A DNA stretch of 64,000 bases from CALINF01 sp039990395 (lineage in GTDB: Bacteria; Pseudomonadota; Gammaproteobacteria; Pseudomonadales; Halieaceae): assembly GCA_039990395.1 (NCBI GenBank), contig JBDXFZ010000074.1, positions 62,001 to 126,000 on the forward strand, in the 5' to 3' direction. The translations under genes and the position numbers were made by a program. The notes beneath the pieces were generated by a model. That model saw only the letters and a program-made list of their open reading frames with translations. It was not told the DNA's origin and ran no database searches. How positions within the stretch are numbered: position 1 is the first letter of the stretch; each line of letters starts with the position of its first letter. Below are positions 34,988 through 44,192 of the stretch, piece by piece.

Positions 34988-36796
34988 CTAAAAGCCGGCT
35001 TCACCTCTGTCCATGAGTTCGACGAAGTCGCTGTCGAGTGCCTCATAAACAGTGCTGCCAGGTTTCATCACATAGAGTTGATCGCTCACTTTATCGGAGT
35101 GGTACGCCTCTTTGCGCAGGTCGCCCTTGACCATCTTGAACGTACCAGTGGTATCCATTTCCGGCAAAATACGCAGGAACACGGGTCTTGCGTAGGCTGG
35201 CAATTCTTCGATTACATGCGCCGAGAAGGCTTCAAGGTTCAACTCATGCACGACGTCCTTCATCGTGATGGCTGCCATGCCCGCGCGACCGTCGGCGTGC
35301 GGTACTTCCACACCGTAGACGTTACACATATGGATCTGCTCAAATTCGTTGACTCGCTCGCCCACTTCATTAGTGGACACGTTCTCAGACTTCCAACGGA
35401 ATGTATCGCCAACGCGATCTACAAACTGGTAGTGGGGAAATCCGGCGGTGAAGCCTACATCGGTTACTCGCATAAGGTCGCCTGAGTTAAACCAGGCATC
35501 ACCCTGTTCGAGTGCATCGCGCAGCACTTTCTTCTCGCTCTCCTCTTTGCTGGTATAGCCTTCGAAGGCGGTATCATCAGTGATCTTGGCTAACATCAGC
35601 CCCGGCTCACCTTTTGGCACCTCAATGCAGAGGCCATTGCTATCGCGCACAATTTCATCGTTTTCTACATCGTATTTAATGAGCACCACTGGCATGGATG
35701 TGAAACCCACCGTACAGTCCTTGTTCATGAGATTGACGAAGGCGACGTTGCCTTCGCTGGCGCCATAAAACTCGGACACCCGCTTAATCCCGAAACGGTT
35801 CTTGAACTCATGCCATACATCGGGTCTCAGGCCATTACCCATAATGCGCGTAAGAGGGTTGTTGTGATCATCCGATTGGGATGGCACAGCCATCAGATAG
35901 CGACACAACTCACCAATATAGATAAAGCAGGTGGCACCATGTTCTCTTACTTCGCCAAGGAAGCGGCTGGCGGAGAACTTGCGACGGATAAACATACAGG
36001 CGCCGGAGCAGAAAGAGGCACCTGCCCCCAAAAACAAGCCTGTGCCGTGATATAGGGGCAGACAGATATAGATGACGTCGTGCTCGTTACAGCGAATGCC
36101 ACCAGCTTTGGATAGCATGGCGCTCATCAGGTAGCGCCGATTCGACAGCACCGCCGCTTTTGGCAGGCCTGTAGTGCCAGAAGTGAATATATAAAGTGCG
36201 GTATCCCCCAGGGTGATCTGGGTGGTGTCGGGTGGATTGCTCGTATCTGCACTCTCGGCCAGCTCACCAAAATCTTGAGCCCAGTCGGGGCAAGGCTCTG
36301 CGCCGGTATCAGCAATAAAGTAGTAGTCCTTTGGTGCCTCTAACGTGAGCTCATTGCGAATGTCGGCAATGGCCTCGCTACGCTCCTCTCCGAAGATACA
36401 TTTTCGCGACTGCGTGATATCAATACAGTGCTTGAGTGAGCGCCCAGTCAAGTTGGTATTGATCAACGCTGCGGCGACACCGATCTTATTAACCGCGATC
36501 AGCATTGCCACATACTCAATGCGGTTTTCCATAAGCAGGCTTACTGCATCACCTTTACCAAGCCCTTGTGCCTTGAGGGTGTTGGCATAGCGATTGGCCA
36601 GTGCATTCAGTTCACGCCAACTGACGGTCTTGCCTTCAAAGACAATAGCGGGTCTGTCAGCGAATTTTGCTGCCACCTGTTCTGCTTGATTCGCTAGCGA
36701 GTCGCAGGTGTCCAGTGGTCTGGGTTTGGTGAGCTTGCTCAGTTTTACCAGGGTAGGAAGTTCGGCCAGAGTACTGGCTACGTTAGTGATTCCCAT
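34988..36796 (-). CDS. Long/very-long-chain acyl-CoA synthetase (FATP/FadD6-like)
   Basis: 602 aa AMP-dependent ligase. The AMP-binding motif YIFTSGTTGLPKAAVLS lies near residue 208; ISYGASEGN-equivalent EFYGASEGNVAF near 345; and the C-terminal lid carries NSGDLM and FVDRVGDTFRWKSENVSTNEV. The long version of the DRVGDTFRWKGEN segment and the C-terminal ARPVFLRI are typical of the FATP subfamily. It activates fatty or related acids to CoA esters. It is upstream of the HD gene and could supply the acyl-CoA pathway encoded by the nearby atu-like operon, which has no synthetase of its own. Confidence 0.92.
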   Translation of the reverse strand: MGITNVASTLAELPTLVKLSKLTKPRPLDTCDSLANQAEQVAAKFADRPAIVFEGKTVSWRELNALANRYANTLKAQGLGKGDAVSLLMENRIEYVAMLIAVNKIGVAAALINTNLTGRSLKHCIDITQSRKCIFGEERSEAIADIRNELTLEAPKDYYFIADTGAEPCPDWAQDFGELAESADTSNPPDTTQITLGDTALYIFTSGTTGLPKAAVLSNRRYLMSAMLSKAGGIRCNEHDVIYICLPLYHGTGLFLGAGASFCSGACMFIRRKFSASRFLGEVREHGATCFIYIGELCRYLMAVPSQSDDHNNPLTRIMGNGLRPDVWHEFKNRFGIKRVSEFYGASEGNVAFVNLMNKDCTVGFTSMPVVLIKYDVENDEIVRDSNGLCIEVPKGEPGLMLAKITDDTAFEGYTSKEESEKKVLRDALEQGDAWFNSGDLMRVTDVGFTAGFPHYQFVDRVGDTFRWKSENVSTNEVGERVNEFEQIHMCNVYGVEVPHADGRAGMAAITMKDVVHELNLEAFSAHVIEELPAYARPVFLRILPEMDTTGTFKMVKGDLRKEAYHSDKVSDQLYVMKPGSTVYEALDSDFVELMDRGEAGF

Positions 36797-36919
36797 TCTA
36801 TCTCCTGTTTCTAATTCTAATCAGGTACTATCGGCGTAAACTACCACGTTTAGTGCCTTGTTACAGGTGCTGGATGGTGACGCCCAAAGCAACTTGCTGT
36901 AAACAGCACGAGGAAAAAC

Positions 36920-37339
36920 ATGCTCGATAATACACAACCATTTGAACGCCTGATGTTGCTCGTTGGTAGAGGCCTGCTGGGCATCTACTTTATCTTGCCG
37001 GGCATCAGCAAGATTACCGGCTTTGCGGCCACCAGTGAATATATGGCCGCTCACGGGGTGCCGCTGATCCCTGTGCTCCTGGTCGTTACCATCGTCGTTC
37101 AGATAGGTGGTGGCCTTGCATTGATGTTTGGGTTCAAAACTCAGGTAGTGGCATTTGTGCTGGCCGGACTCATCCTGGTAATCAATCTATTCATGCACAA
37201 CTTCTGGGTGATGGAGGAGGGCATGGAGCGTAATCATGAGCTACAGAACTTCGTGAAGAATCTGGCGATTATGGCTGGGCTATTGTTTGTCGCGGGCGCC
37301 AGGCTTGGTTCGTCAACCACTGAGACGAAGTCAGTGTGA
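36920..37339 (+). CDS. DoxX family membrane protein
   Basis: 139 aa with four membrane helices. DoxX hallmarks are RGLLGIYFILPGISKI at the start, AAHGVPLIPV and QIGGGLALMFG. Members are small quinone-linked or redox-related membrane proteins, and the precise role is uncertain. AGGA lies 8 nt upstream of the ATG. Its stop overlaps the GTG of the GST gene (GTGTGA), so the two are coupled. Confidence 0.88.
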   Translation: MLDNTQPFERLMLLVGRGLLGIYFILPGISKITGFAATSEYMAAHGVPLIPVLLVVTIVVQIGGGLALMFGFKTQVVAFVLAGLILVINLFMHNFWVMEEGMERNHELQNFVKNLAIMAGLLFVAGARLGSSTTETKSV

Positions 37340-37929
37340 AGATATACACGTTTCCGGTTGCGCCAAATCCCGCACGAGTTAAGTTTTATCTGACGGAAAA
37401 AGGTATTGCGATTGAGGAAGTGATCGTAAACCTGCCTGCTGGAGAGCAGCGAAGCCCAGAGCATCTTGCGCGCAACTCCAAAGCCGGATTGCCTGTTCTG
37501 GAGTTGGACGACGGGCAATATCTTACCGAGTCTCTTGCAATCATTGAGTATCTGGAGGAACTGTACCCCGATCCGCCACTGATTGGCTCAACCCCCGAAC
37601 AGAGAGCGTTTACCCGTGCGATGGAACGATCCATCGAGTTGAATATCTTTGCCAGAATTGCTCGCTACGTTCACGCAACCAACTCTCCGCTTGGGTTGCC
37701 ACCAAATCCAGCGCTGGCTGAAAACGAGATGAATTTTTTAGCGCCTAATCTGGATGGCCTGAATAAGCAGCTCGAAGGTAGGCAGTTCGTGCTGGGTGAC
37801 CGCGTGACTATTGCTGATTGCACATTACTGGCCGGCATCAATTTTGGCCGCTTTGGTGGTTGGGACATTCCCTCGGATCATGCCCATACCAGACACTGGT
37901 TTGAGACGTTTGCCCTAAGGCACTTGTAA
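37336..37929 (+). CDS. Glutathione S-transferase family protein
   Basis: 197 aa with a GTG start overlapping the DoxX stop by 4 nt. N-terminal thioredoxin fold (KIYTFPVAPNPARVKFYL; LPVLELDDGQYLTESLAIIEYLEE) and helical C-terminal domain (VTIADCTLLAGINF). Distinct from the GST at 31948. Coupling with DoxX suggests a shared oxidative-stress or redox role. Convergent with the methyltransferase gene, 19 bp apart. Confidence 0.88.
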   Translation: MKIYTFPVAPNPARVKFYLTEKGIAIEEVIVNLPAGEQRSPEHLARNSKAGLPVLELDDGQYLTESLAIIEYLEELYPDPPLIGSTPEQRAFTRAMERSIELNIFARIARYVHATNSPLGLPPNPALAENEMNFLAPNLDGLNKQLEGRQFVLGDRVTIADCTLLAGINFGRFGGWDIPSDHAHTRHWFETFALRHL

Positions 37930-37948
37930 GCCTTCATCTACATAGCCA

Positions 37949-38659
37949 CTACCGCGTATAGGTTATGACTACACCTCCGTGAGGTTTGGCCAGATAGGTA
38001 GTGTCTTCCACTGGGTGCTGGCTGTGCGTAAATCCTTTACTCACCATAACTTTACTAAAGCGGGCGTGCTGCTTGCGCCCCGGATCAACAATGATCGTTG
38101 TGCTGGAGGGGTTGGAGTGCGCTTCCACGAAATTGGCCAGTTGCGTGTAATGTTCCGATTCGTACAGAACATCGCTACCGATGATGAGATCGAATTTGCC
38201 GAGGCCACTGTCTGCGTCTTCCCACCCCGTTCGAACGAATGGAATAGATTCGCCATCGTTCAGATCCGTGTTAATTTCCAGATAACCTTCGGCTTCGGGA
38301 TGATAGTCGGTAGCGGTAATATCCGCTCCACGCAGGTTTAGCAGCAAACTGGACAATGCGAGCCCGCAGCCTAACTCCAGAATACGTAGGCCTTTAACGT
38401 TATAGTCTGCCATCAGATTGGCAAGCACCTGACTGGAGTCCCACACTACGCCAAATAGCGACCAGTTGGCCGAAGAAATGCCTAGCTCTTCCGCCGAGCC
38501 AGTGGGGTCTTGAAACTGCTGCGTATCTCGAAGCGAGCGAAGGTGAACGTCGCGTTGGCCAAACTCGTAGGTATGGTAGCGAAACCGTAGGGGTACATCC
38601 GGTCCGCTGTAGGAGGAGTCGATAGCCAGATACCCACGTTGAGTAAGTTCTCTCCACAC
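37949..38659 (-). CDS. SAM-dependent methyltransferase (METTL21/lysine-methyltransferase-like)
   Basis: 236 aa, GTG start without an obvious ribosome site; an in-frame stop lies just upstream, so it cannot extend further. Class I methyltransferase motif I is GLRILELGCGLALSS (about 95-110), motif II ADITATDYHPEA, and post-motif DLIIGSDVLYE (about 160-170), the last being typical of the METTL21-type protein lysine methyltransferase family. A protein substrate is thus plausible. Stands alone on the minus strand, divergent from dcp. Confidence 0.8.
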   Translation of the reverse strand: MWRELTQRGYLAIDSSYSGPDVPLRFRYHTYEFGQRDVHLRSLRDTQQFQDPTGSAEELGISSANWSLFGVVWDSSQVLANLMADYNVKGLRILELGCGLALSSLLLNLRGADITATDYHPEAEGYLEINTDLNDGESIPFVRTGWEDADSGLGKFDLIIGSDVLYESEHYTQLANFVEAHSNPSSTTIIVDPGRKQHARFSKVMVSKGFTHSQHPVEDTTYLAKPHGGVVITYTR

Positions 38660-38866
38660 TAACGCTTATCGACACCTGCTACCATCAATAACGTGCTTAT
38701 TTGTGAGCTCACCCTGAAGTCAGTAGCGGCGGGGCTATTGCTGCCAATCTCGATGAACCGGTCATGTGCAGCGAGTATCAAGTCGTATCTATCTGCTGCT
38801 ACTGACTGGTCGCGCTTGATTGTCTGAGGTATGTTTGCCTTCCCTTGCGTCTACTATTGGAATCTC

Positions 38867-40903
38867 ATGAGCAATCCTTTCTTTACTACCTGGGATACAC
38901 CCTTTGGGATTCCCCCTTTTGACGCCATTGAAGCGCCACATATGGCCGAGGCGATTGCGCGTGGCTTTGTGGAGCACAATGCCGAGATCACCACGATTTG
39001 TGAGCAATCAGCCGCGCCAACCTTTGCGAACACGTTGGAACAAATGGAGCGCGCAGGTTCATTGCTGGATCGAGTGGGTGCTGTGTTTTTCAATCTGGTT
39101 AGCTCAGACAACAGCGATGAGCTGCAGGCACTCGAAACAGCCATCGTGCCGCAGTACGCGGAACACGATAGTGCTATTTACACCAACCCTGCTTTGTTCG
39201 AGCGTGTTAAAGCGATACGCGCCGGCAATGAGGGCCTCGACGACTGCGAACGTCGCTTAGTAGAGGATGTGTATACCCGGTTTGTGCGTCATGGCGCCGC
39301 ATTGGATGAAGTCTCACGCAATCGAGTGAGTGAACTCAATGAGCAGCTGGCCGGACTCATGACCCAGTTCGGGCAAAATGTGCTGAACGATGGCAATGAG
39401 TACGAGCTGGTGTTGTCGGATGAGTCGGAGTTGGCGGGTTTACCCTTGTTTGTGCGTGAAGCTGCCTTAGGCGAGGGCAGGCAGCGCGGTAAGGAAGGGG
39501 CGTATGTATTTACGATCAGCCGGTCTTCGATCACGCCGTTCCTGCAGTTTTCGCAACGGCGCGATCTAAGGGAGGCCATCTATCGTGCCTATACGTTGTG
39601 CGGCGCAAATGACAATGGCTATAACAATGAAGCAGTGCTGAAGGAGATTGCCACGGCACGTGCGCATCGGGCCAAGCTGCTGGGCTACCAAACCCACGCC
39701 TCCTTTATGCTGGATGATCGCATGGCCGGCTCACCTGAGGCGGTGAAGAGTCTGTTGGATAGCATATGGGCCCCGGCGCATAAGCGAGTTCGCGAGGAAG
39801 CAAGCGATATACAGGCCATGATCGATTCAGAGGGTGGCGGGTTTACGCTTGCACCATGGGACTGGGACTATTATGCAGAGAAAGTCCGTGAAGAGCGTTT
39901 TGGTCTGGATGAAGAGGTTGTTAAACCTTACTTCCTGCTGGAGAACGTAGTCGAGGGTGCGTTTGATGTTGCGCGCAAGCTATATGGCCTGACTTTTCAT
40001 GAGATTGTCGATGCCCCGCAATACCACTCCGATACCACCACATACGAAGTGCGCAACAGTGATGAGTCGCTGGTAGGTGTATTCATCACCGACTTTTACA
40101 TGCGTCCCAGTAAGCGTAGCGGCGCATGGATGAGTGAGTTTCGTGCGCAATCGTCACTTGATGGTGAGGTGCGTCCTGTCGTGGTGAACTGCTGTAACTT
40201 CCCGAAATCAGATCCCTGCCTATTGGGTATGGACGAGGTGCGTACCTTGTTCCACGAGTTTGGTCACGGTTTACATGGGCTACTCTCACAGGTGCGCTTT
40301 GAGAGTCAGTCTGGCACCAATGTTAAGCAGGATTTTGTCGAGCTACCCTCGCAGATCATGGAGCATTGGTCGTTGCAGCCAGAAGTAATGAAATCCTATG
40401 CCCGTCACGTGGAGACAGCAGAGCCAATCCCGGATGCGCTGATAGAGAAGATACGCGCCGCTGACACCTTTAATCAGGGCTTTGCCACGACTGAGTATCT
40501 TGCTGCGTCCTATCTTGACCTTGCTTGGCATCAGTTGGATCCTGCCCAATCACTGGATGTGCAAGCGTTCGAACACGCTGCCTTGGCTGAGATCGATCTC
40601 ATCGATGCCGTAGATCCACGGTATAAGTCTACTTACTTTCAGCATATTTTTACGGGCGATGAGTACTCGGCCGGGTATTACTCCTACATATGGGCTGAAG
40701 TGTTAGACGCAGACGGTTTTGAGGCATTTCTTGAGAATGGTCTGTTCGACCCGGCAACGGCCAACGCCTTTCGCGAGAACGTACTAGAGCGTGGCGGTAG
40801 TGAAGACCCCATGGTGCTCTATCGCAATTTTCGCGGACGAAACCCGGAGGTTGGGCCGTTATTGCGAAACCGTGGGCTTGCCGCAGCAGTGCCTACTGCC
40901 TGA
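38867..40903 (+). CDS. dcp: Dipeptidyl carboxypeptidase (peptidase M3)
   Basis: 678 aa from the ATG at 38867, matching the usual Dcp length of about 680; a longer frame from 38831 adds 12 unlikely residues. The start NPFF...PPFDAI resembles E. coli Dcp. The zinc site is TLFHEFGHGLHGLL with the downstream Glu in QDFVELPSQIMEHW. Dcp removes C-terminal dipeptides from oligopeptides in the cytosol. The next gene begins a peptide ABC importer 117 bp downstream on the same strand, which fits uptake followed by degradation. No secretion signal. Confidence 0.93.
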   Translation: MSNPFFTTWDTPFGIPPFDAIEAPHMAEAIARGFVEHNAEITTICEQSAAPTFANTLEQMERAGSLLDRVGAVFFNLVSSDNSDELQALETAIVPQYAEHDSAIYTNPALFERVKAIRAGNEGLDDCERRLVEDVYTRFVRHGAALDEVSRNRVSELNEQLAGLMTQFGQNVLNDGNEYELVLSDESELAGLPLFVREAALGEGRQRGKEGAYVFTISRSSITPFLQFSQRRDLREAIYRAYTLCGANDNGYNNEAVLKEIATARAHRAKLLGYQTHASFMLDDRMAGSPEAVKSLLDSIWAPAHKRVREEASDIQAMIDSEGGGFTLAPWDWDYYAEKVREERFGLDEEVVKPYFLLENVVEGAFDVARKLYGLTFHEIVDAPQYHSDTTTYEVRNSDESLVGVFITDFYMRPSKRSGAWMSEFRAQSSLDGEVRPVVVNCCNFPKSDPCLLGMDEVRTLFHEFGHGLHGLLSQVRFESQSGTNVKQDFVELPSQIMEHWSLQPEVMKSYARHVETAEPIPDALIEKIRAADTFNQGFATTEYLAASYLDLAWHQLDPAQSLDVQAFEHAALAEIDLIDAVDPRYKSTYFQHIFTGDEYSAGYYSYIWAEVLDADGFEAFLENGLFDPATANAFRENVLERGGSEDPMVLYRNFRGRNPEVGPLLRNRGLAAAVPTA

Positions 40904-41020
40904 AGTAGCGGTGCAGGAAAATCGCTCTAACCTGGTAGGCGGTCATGCTGCCTCATAGAAGTTGCGTTAGCTGCACAAGCGTGTGACAGTGCGCTCTCTA
41001 CAAGGTAGGACAAAATAATA

Positions 41021-43192
41021 ATGAAAGCAGCTGTACGTTTCCCAGCGCTGCTGGCAGGCGTTTCTCTGATGGCTGGGCTGATGTCAGGCTGCGGTGAGGG
41101 CCCCTGGAACGATCCCAATCCGCCGGCGCCTTCAGACCAGATAACGTATTTCTCGGTGATGTCTCCTGCTCCTCCCAAGCATCTCGATCCTGCTTTATCG
41201 TATTCCACCGACGAAGCGCTTTTTTTGATGCAAATCTATGAGCCCTCGCTGGGCTATCACTTCTTAAAGCGCCCCTATGAGCTAATTCCTCAAAGCGTAG
41301 AAGCGTTGCCAGAGGTTACCTATCTCAACCGTGATGGCGTACCAGTTGATTTTGAGTCGGGAGAGATCGCCTACACGCGCTATGAGATGACGGTGAAGCC
41401 AGAGTCGCACTACCAACCACATCCGGCATTTGCAGTTGATGAAAGCGGTGATCCGCTCTACCTTTTTGACACGGCAGAAGACGGCGCCCGTTTTCATCAA
41501 GTACCTGATTTTCCTGCAACGGGCTCGCGGCCCGTACACGCCGGCGACTTCCTTTACGCTATTAAGCGACTCGCTGACCCAATGATCGGCTCGCCAATGC
41601 TGGGCCTGATGGGGCAATACATAGTGGGGATGAAAGACTTCTCGGATCGAATTGGCCAAGAGCCACGCGAGAAATGGCTGGACCTGCGTCAATACGATAT
41701 GGAAGGCCTCGAAATTATTGATGAGCAAACCTTCCGCATTACGATAAACGGACAGTACCCACAGTTTAGGTACTGGCTGGCGATGCACTTCTTTTCACCC
41801 ATTGCCCCCGAAGTTGACCGCTTCTATAAAAACCCAGGGTTTGCTGATCGTAATCTCACGCTGGATTGGTGGCCTGTGGGTTCCGGGCCTTACATGATGG
41901 TAAAAAACAACCCGAACAGCGAGATCGTATTGGAGAAAAACCCAAACTACCGTCCGGATTTCTACCCAAGCGAAGGTGAGCCGGCAGACGCCGAGGCAGG
42001 GTTTTTGGACGACGCTGGTAAACAGGTGCCGTTTATCGACCGCGCTGTATTCAGGCTGGAAAAAACCACGCTACCTCTTTGGGCAAAATTCTTGCAGGGG
42101 TATTACGACCGCTCGGGTGAGGTGCACGGCAATACCACTAAGGTATTTGATGAGGCGTTTACAGTAGGCCCGGACGGACTTGAGTTAACCAAGGAGCTGG
42201 AAGGAAACGGTATTACTGTGTCGCAGGACATAAAGCCTGGTATGTACTACTACGGATTCAACATGAGAGACCCTGTACTGGGTGGCTACACAGATGAGCG
42301 GCGAAAGCTGCGCAGAGCACTGCAGATCGCTTTTAATCTCGAGGAATACATCAATATTTTTAGAAAGGGTAACGGCATTGCTGGAATGAGCCCAATCCCT
42401 CCCGGTATTTCCGGCTTTGTGGAAGGCGAGGCAGGGATCAATCCCTATGTTTACGATTGGGTCGATGGCAAAGCGCAACGTAAATCTATTGAGCACGCCA
42501 AGCAGTTGATGGCTGAGGCGGGCTACCCGAATGGCCGCAGTGCAAAAACTGGCGAGCCGCTGAAGATCTTTATCGATGTGCAGTCGCAGGCAATCAACAA
42601 TACGATCATGAATTGGATGAGCCGAGCATTTTCCCAGATTGGCGTTCAAGTGGAGTATCGACCTGCAGACTGGAGTAGAACGCGTGAGAAGTATCTCACC
42701 GGTAACACGCAGGTTTTCTCCCATGGTTGGATAGCAGATTACCCCGATCCAGAGAACTTCCTATTTCTGTTAAGCAGCCCTGAGAGTCCTCTGGTGTGTG
42801 AGTGTGACGGAGCTAATAATGCCAATTACGAATCGCCTGAATACGATGAACTGTTTGAGAAAATGCGCCTTGAGCGCCCGGGCCCAGGACGGGATGCGAT
42901 CATCAAGCGCATGGTCGAGCTGTATCAGGAAGACGCCGTCTGGCTGTACTCAATGTTTCCAAGGGACAACTACTTGAATAATGCGTGGGTATTTAATACC
43001 AAACGCCACGGCATTACACCGGGCAATCTTAAGTACCTACGAATTGACCCCGAACTACGAGCGCAGCGCCAAGAGCAGTGGAATCAGCCGGTAACCTGGC
43101 CTTTATATGCGGGCGCGTTGGTTCTGTTGCTGTTGCTGGTTCCGGGCGTGGTTGCCTATAGACGTCGCCTCAAGGCTACAGCAACTCATTGA
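41021..43192 (+). CDS. Peptide ABC importer substrate-binding lipoprotein (SBP family 5)
   Basis: 723 aa, longer than typical family-5 binding proteins (about 530-600). A lipobox LMSGC places Cys24 at the start of the mature protein. The SBP_bac_5 body contains HLDPALSYST, VGSGPYMMVKNN, RRALQIAFNLEEY and WIADYPDPENFL. It ends with a hydrophobic helix and basic tail (about residues 690-712, then RRRLK), which is unusual for a lipoprotein of this family. First gene of the four-gene operon with two permeases and a double ATPase. Confidence 0.9.
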   Translation: MKAAVRFPALLAGVSLMAGLMSGCGEGPWNDPNPPAPSDQITYFSVMSPAPPKHLDPALSYSTDEALFLMQIYEPSLGYHFLKRPYELIPQSVEALPEVTYLNRDGVPVDFESGEIAYTRYEMTVKPESHYQPHPAFAVDESGDPLYLFDTAEDGARFHQVPDFPATGSRPVHAGDFLYAIKRLADPMIGSPMLGLMGQYIVGMKDFSDRIGQEPREKWLDLRQYDMEGLEIIDEQTFRITINGQYPQFRYWLAMHFFSPIAPEVDRFYKNPGFADRNLTLDWWPVGSGPYMMVKNNPNSEIVLEKNPNYRPDFYPSEGEPADAEAGFLDDAGKQVPFIDRAVFRLEKTTLPLWAKFLQGYYDRSGEVHGNTTKVFDEAFTVGPDGLELTKELEGNGITVSQDIKPGMYYYGFNMRDPVLGGYTDERRKLRRALQIAFNLEEYINIFRKGNGIAGMSPIPPGISGFVEGEAGINPYVYDWVDGKAQRKSIEHAKQLMAEAGYPNGRSAKTGEPLKIFIDVQSQAINNTIMNWMSRAFSQIGVQVEYRPADWSRTREKYLTGNTQVFSHGWIADYPDPENFLFLLSSPESPLVCECDGANNANYESPEYDELFEKMRLERPGPGRDAIIKRMVELYQEDAVWLYSMFPRDNYLNNAWVFNTKRHGITPGNLKYLRIDPELRAQRQEQWNQPVTWPLYAGALVLLLLLVPGVVAYRRRLKATATH

Positions 43193-43201
43193 GGATTTAG
43201 C

Positions 43202-44179
43202 ATGTTCGCCTACATTGTAAGACGATTGCTTTACGCGATTCCGATTCTAATCGGTGTCAATCTCCTGACCTTCACACTATTTTTTGTGGTGAATTCGCCA
43301 GACGATATGGCGGTGTCACAGTTGGGCGAAAAATATGTAACACCGGAAGCTATCGAGAACTGGAAACAGAAGAATGGCTACGACAAGCCATTGTTTGTTA
43401 ATGCTGACGCAAGTGGCACCGGGCAGTTAACTGACACGATATTCTTCAATAAATCTGTGCGGCTGTTTGCCTTTGATTTTGGCCGGTCCGAAAGTGGCCG
43501 TGATATCACCACTGACGTGTCTACGCGCATGTGGCCGAGTTTGGCAGTGGCGTTGCCAACCTTTATTGTGGGTATTGGCGTTAATATTACGATCGCCTTG
43601 ATGGTGGTTATGTTTCATGCCACGCGGCTGGATCGGGGGGCGGTGTTCCTCTTCGTTGCGTTAATGTCTATCTCCTATCTGTTTTACATTATTGGCGGCC
43701 AGTATCTGGTTGCCAAGTCCTGGCGATTGGTGCCTGTATCGGGGTTTGTCCCAGAGGGGCAGGTATGGCGCTTCCTTATTCTGCCTGTACTGGTGGGTGT
43801 GGTTGCCGGTATCGGCGCGGGCGCACGCTGGTATCGCACCTTGTTCCTGGAGGAAGCCAATCAGGACTACGTGCGTACAGCGCGTGCCAAGGGATGCAGC
43901 GAACTCACCATTTTGTTCAAGCACATATTGCCCAATGCCATGATCCCTATACTGACCGGTGTGGTAGTACTCATACCCACGTTGTTTATGGGTAGTCTGC
44001 TGGTCGAGTCCTTCTTCGGCATTCCGGGGCTGGGTAGCTACATGCTGGATGCGATTAATTCACAGGATTTTGCGATCGTTCGTAGCATGGTGTTCATAGG
44101 CTCAATTCTTTACATTATCGGCCTGATCCTCACCGACATTTCTTACACTTTGGCGGACCCTCGGGTTCGGCTTTCCTGA
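43202..44179 (+). CDS. Peptide ABC importer permease (DppB type)
   Basis: 325 aa. N-terminal RRLLYAIPILIGVNLLTFTLFF is the standard DppB/OppB start. Six membrane helices are expected; the EAA loop is VRTARAKGCSELTILFKHILPNAMIPI (about 225-250). The gap after the substrate-binding gene is 9 nt with a weak GAGG. Partner of the next gene. Confidence 0.93.
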   Translation: MFAYIVRRLLYAIPILIGVNLLTFTLFFVVNSPDDMAVSQLGEKYVTPEAIENWKQKNGYDKPLFVNADASGTGQLTDTIFFNKSVRLFAFDFGRSESGRDITTDVSTRMWPSLAVALPTFIVGIGVNITIALMVVMFHATRLDRGAVFLFVALMSISYLFYIIGGQYLVAKSWRLVPVSGFVPEGQVWRFLILPVLVGVVAGIGAGARWYRTLFLEEANQDYVRTARAKGCSELTILFKHILPNAMIPILTGVVVLIPTLFMGSLLVESFFGIPGLGSYMLDAINSQDFAIVRSMVFIGSILYIIGLILTDISYTLADPRVRLS

Positions 44180-44192
44180 GGCGGCGCGTAGC

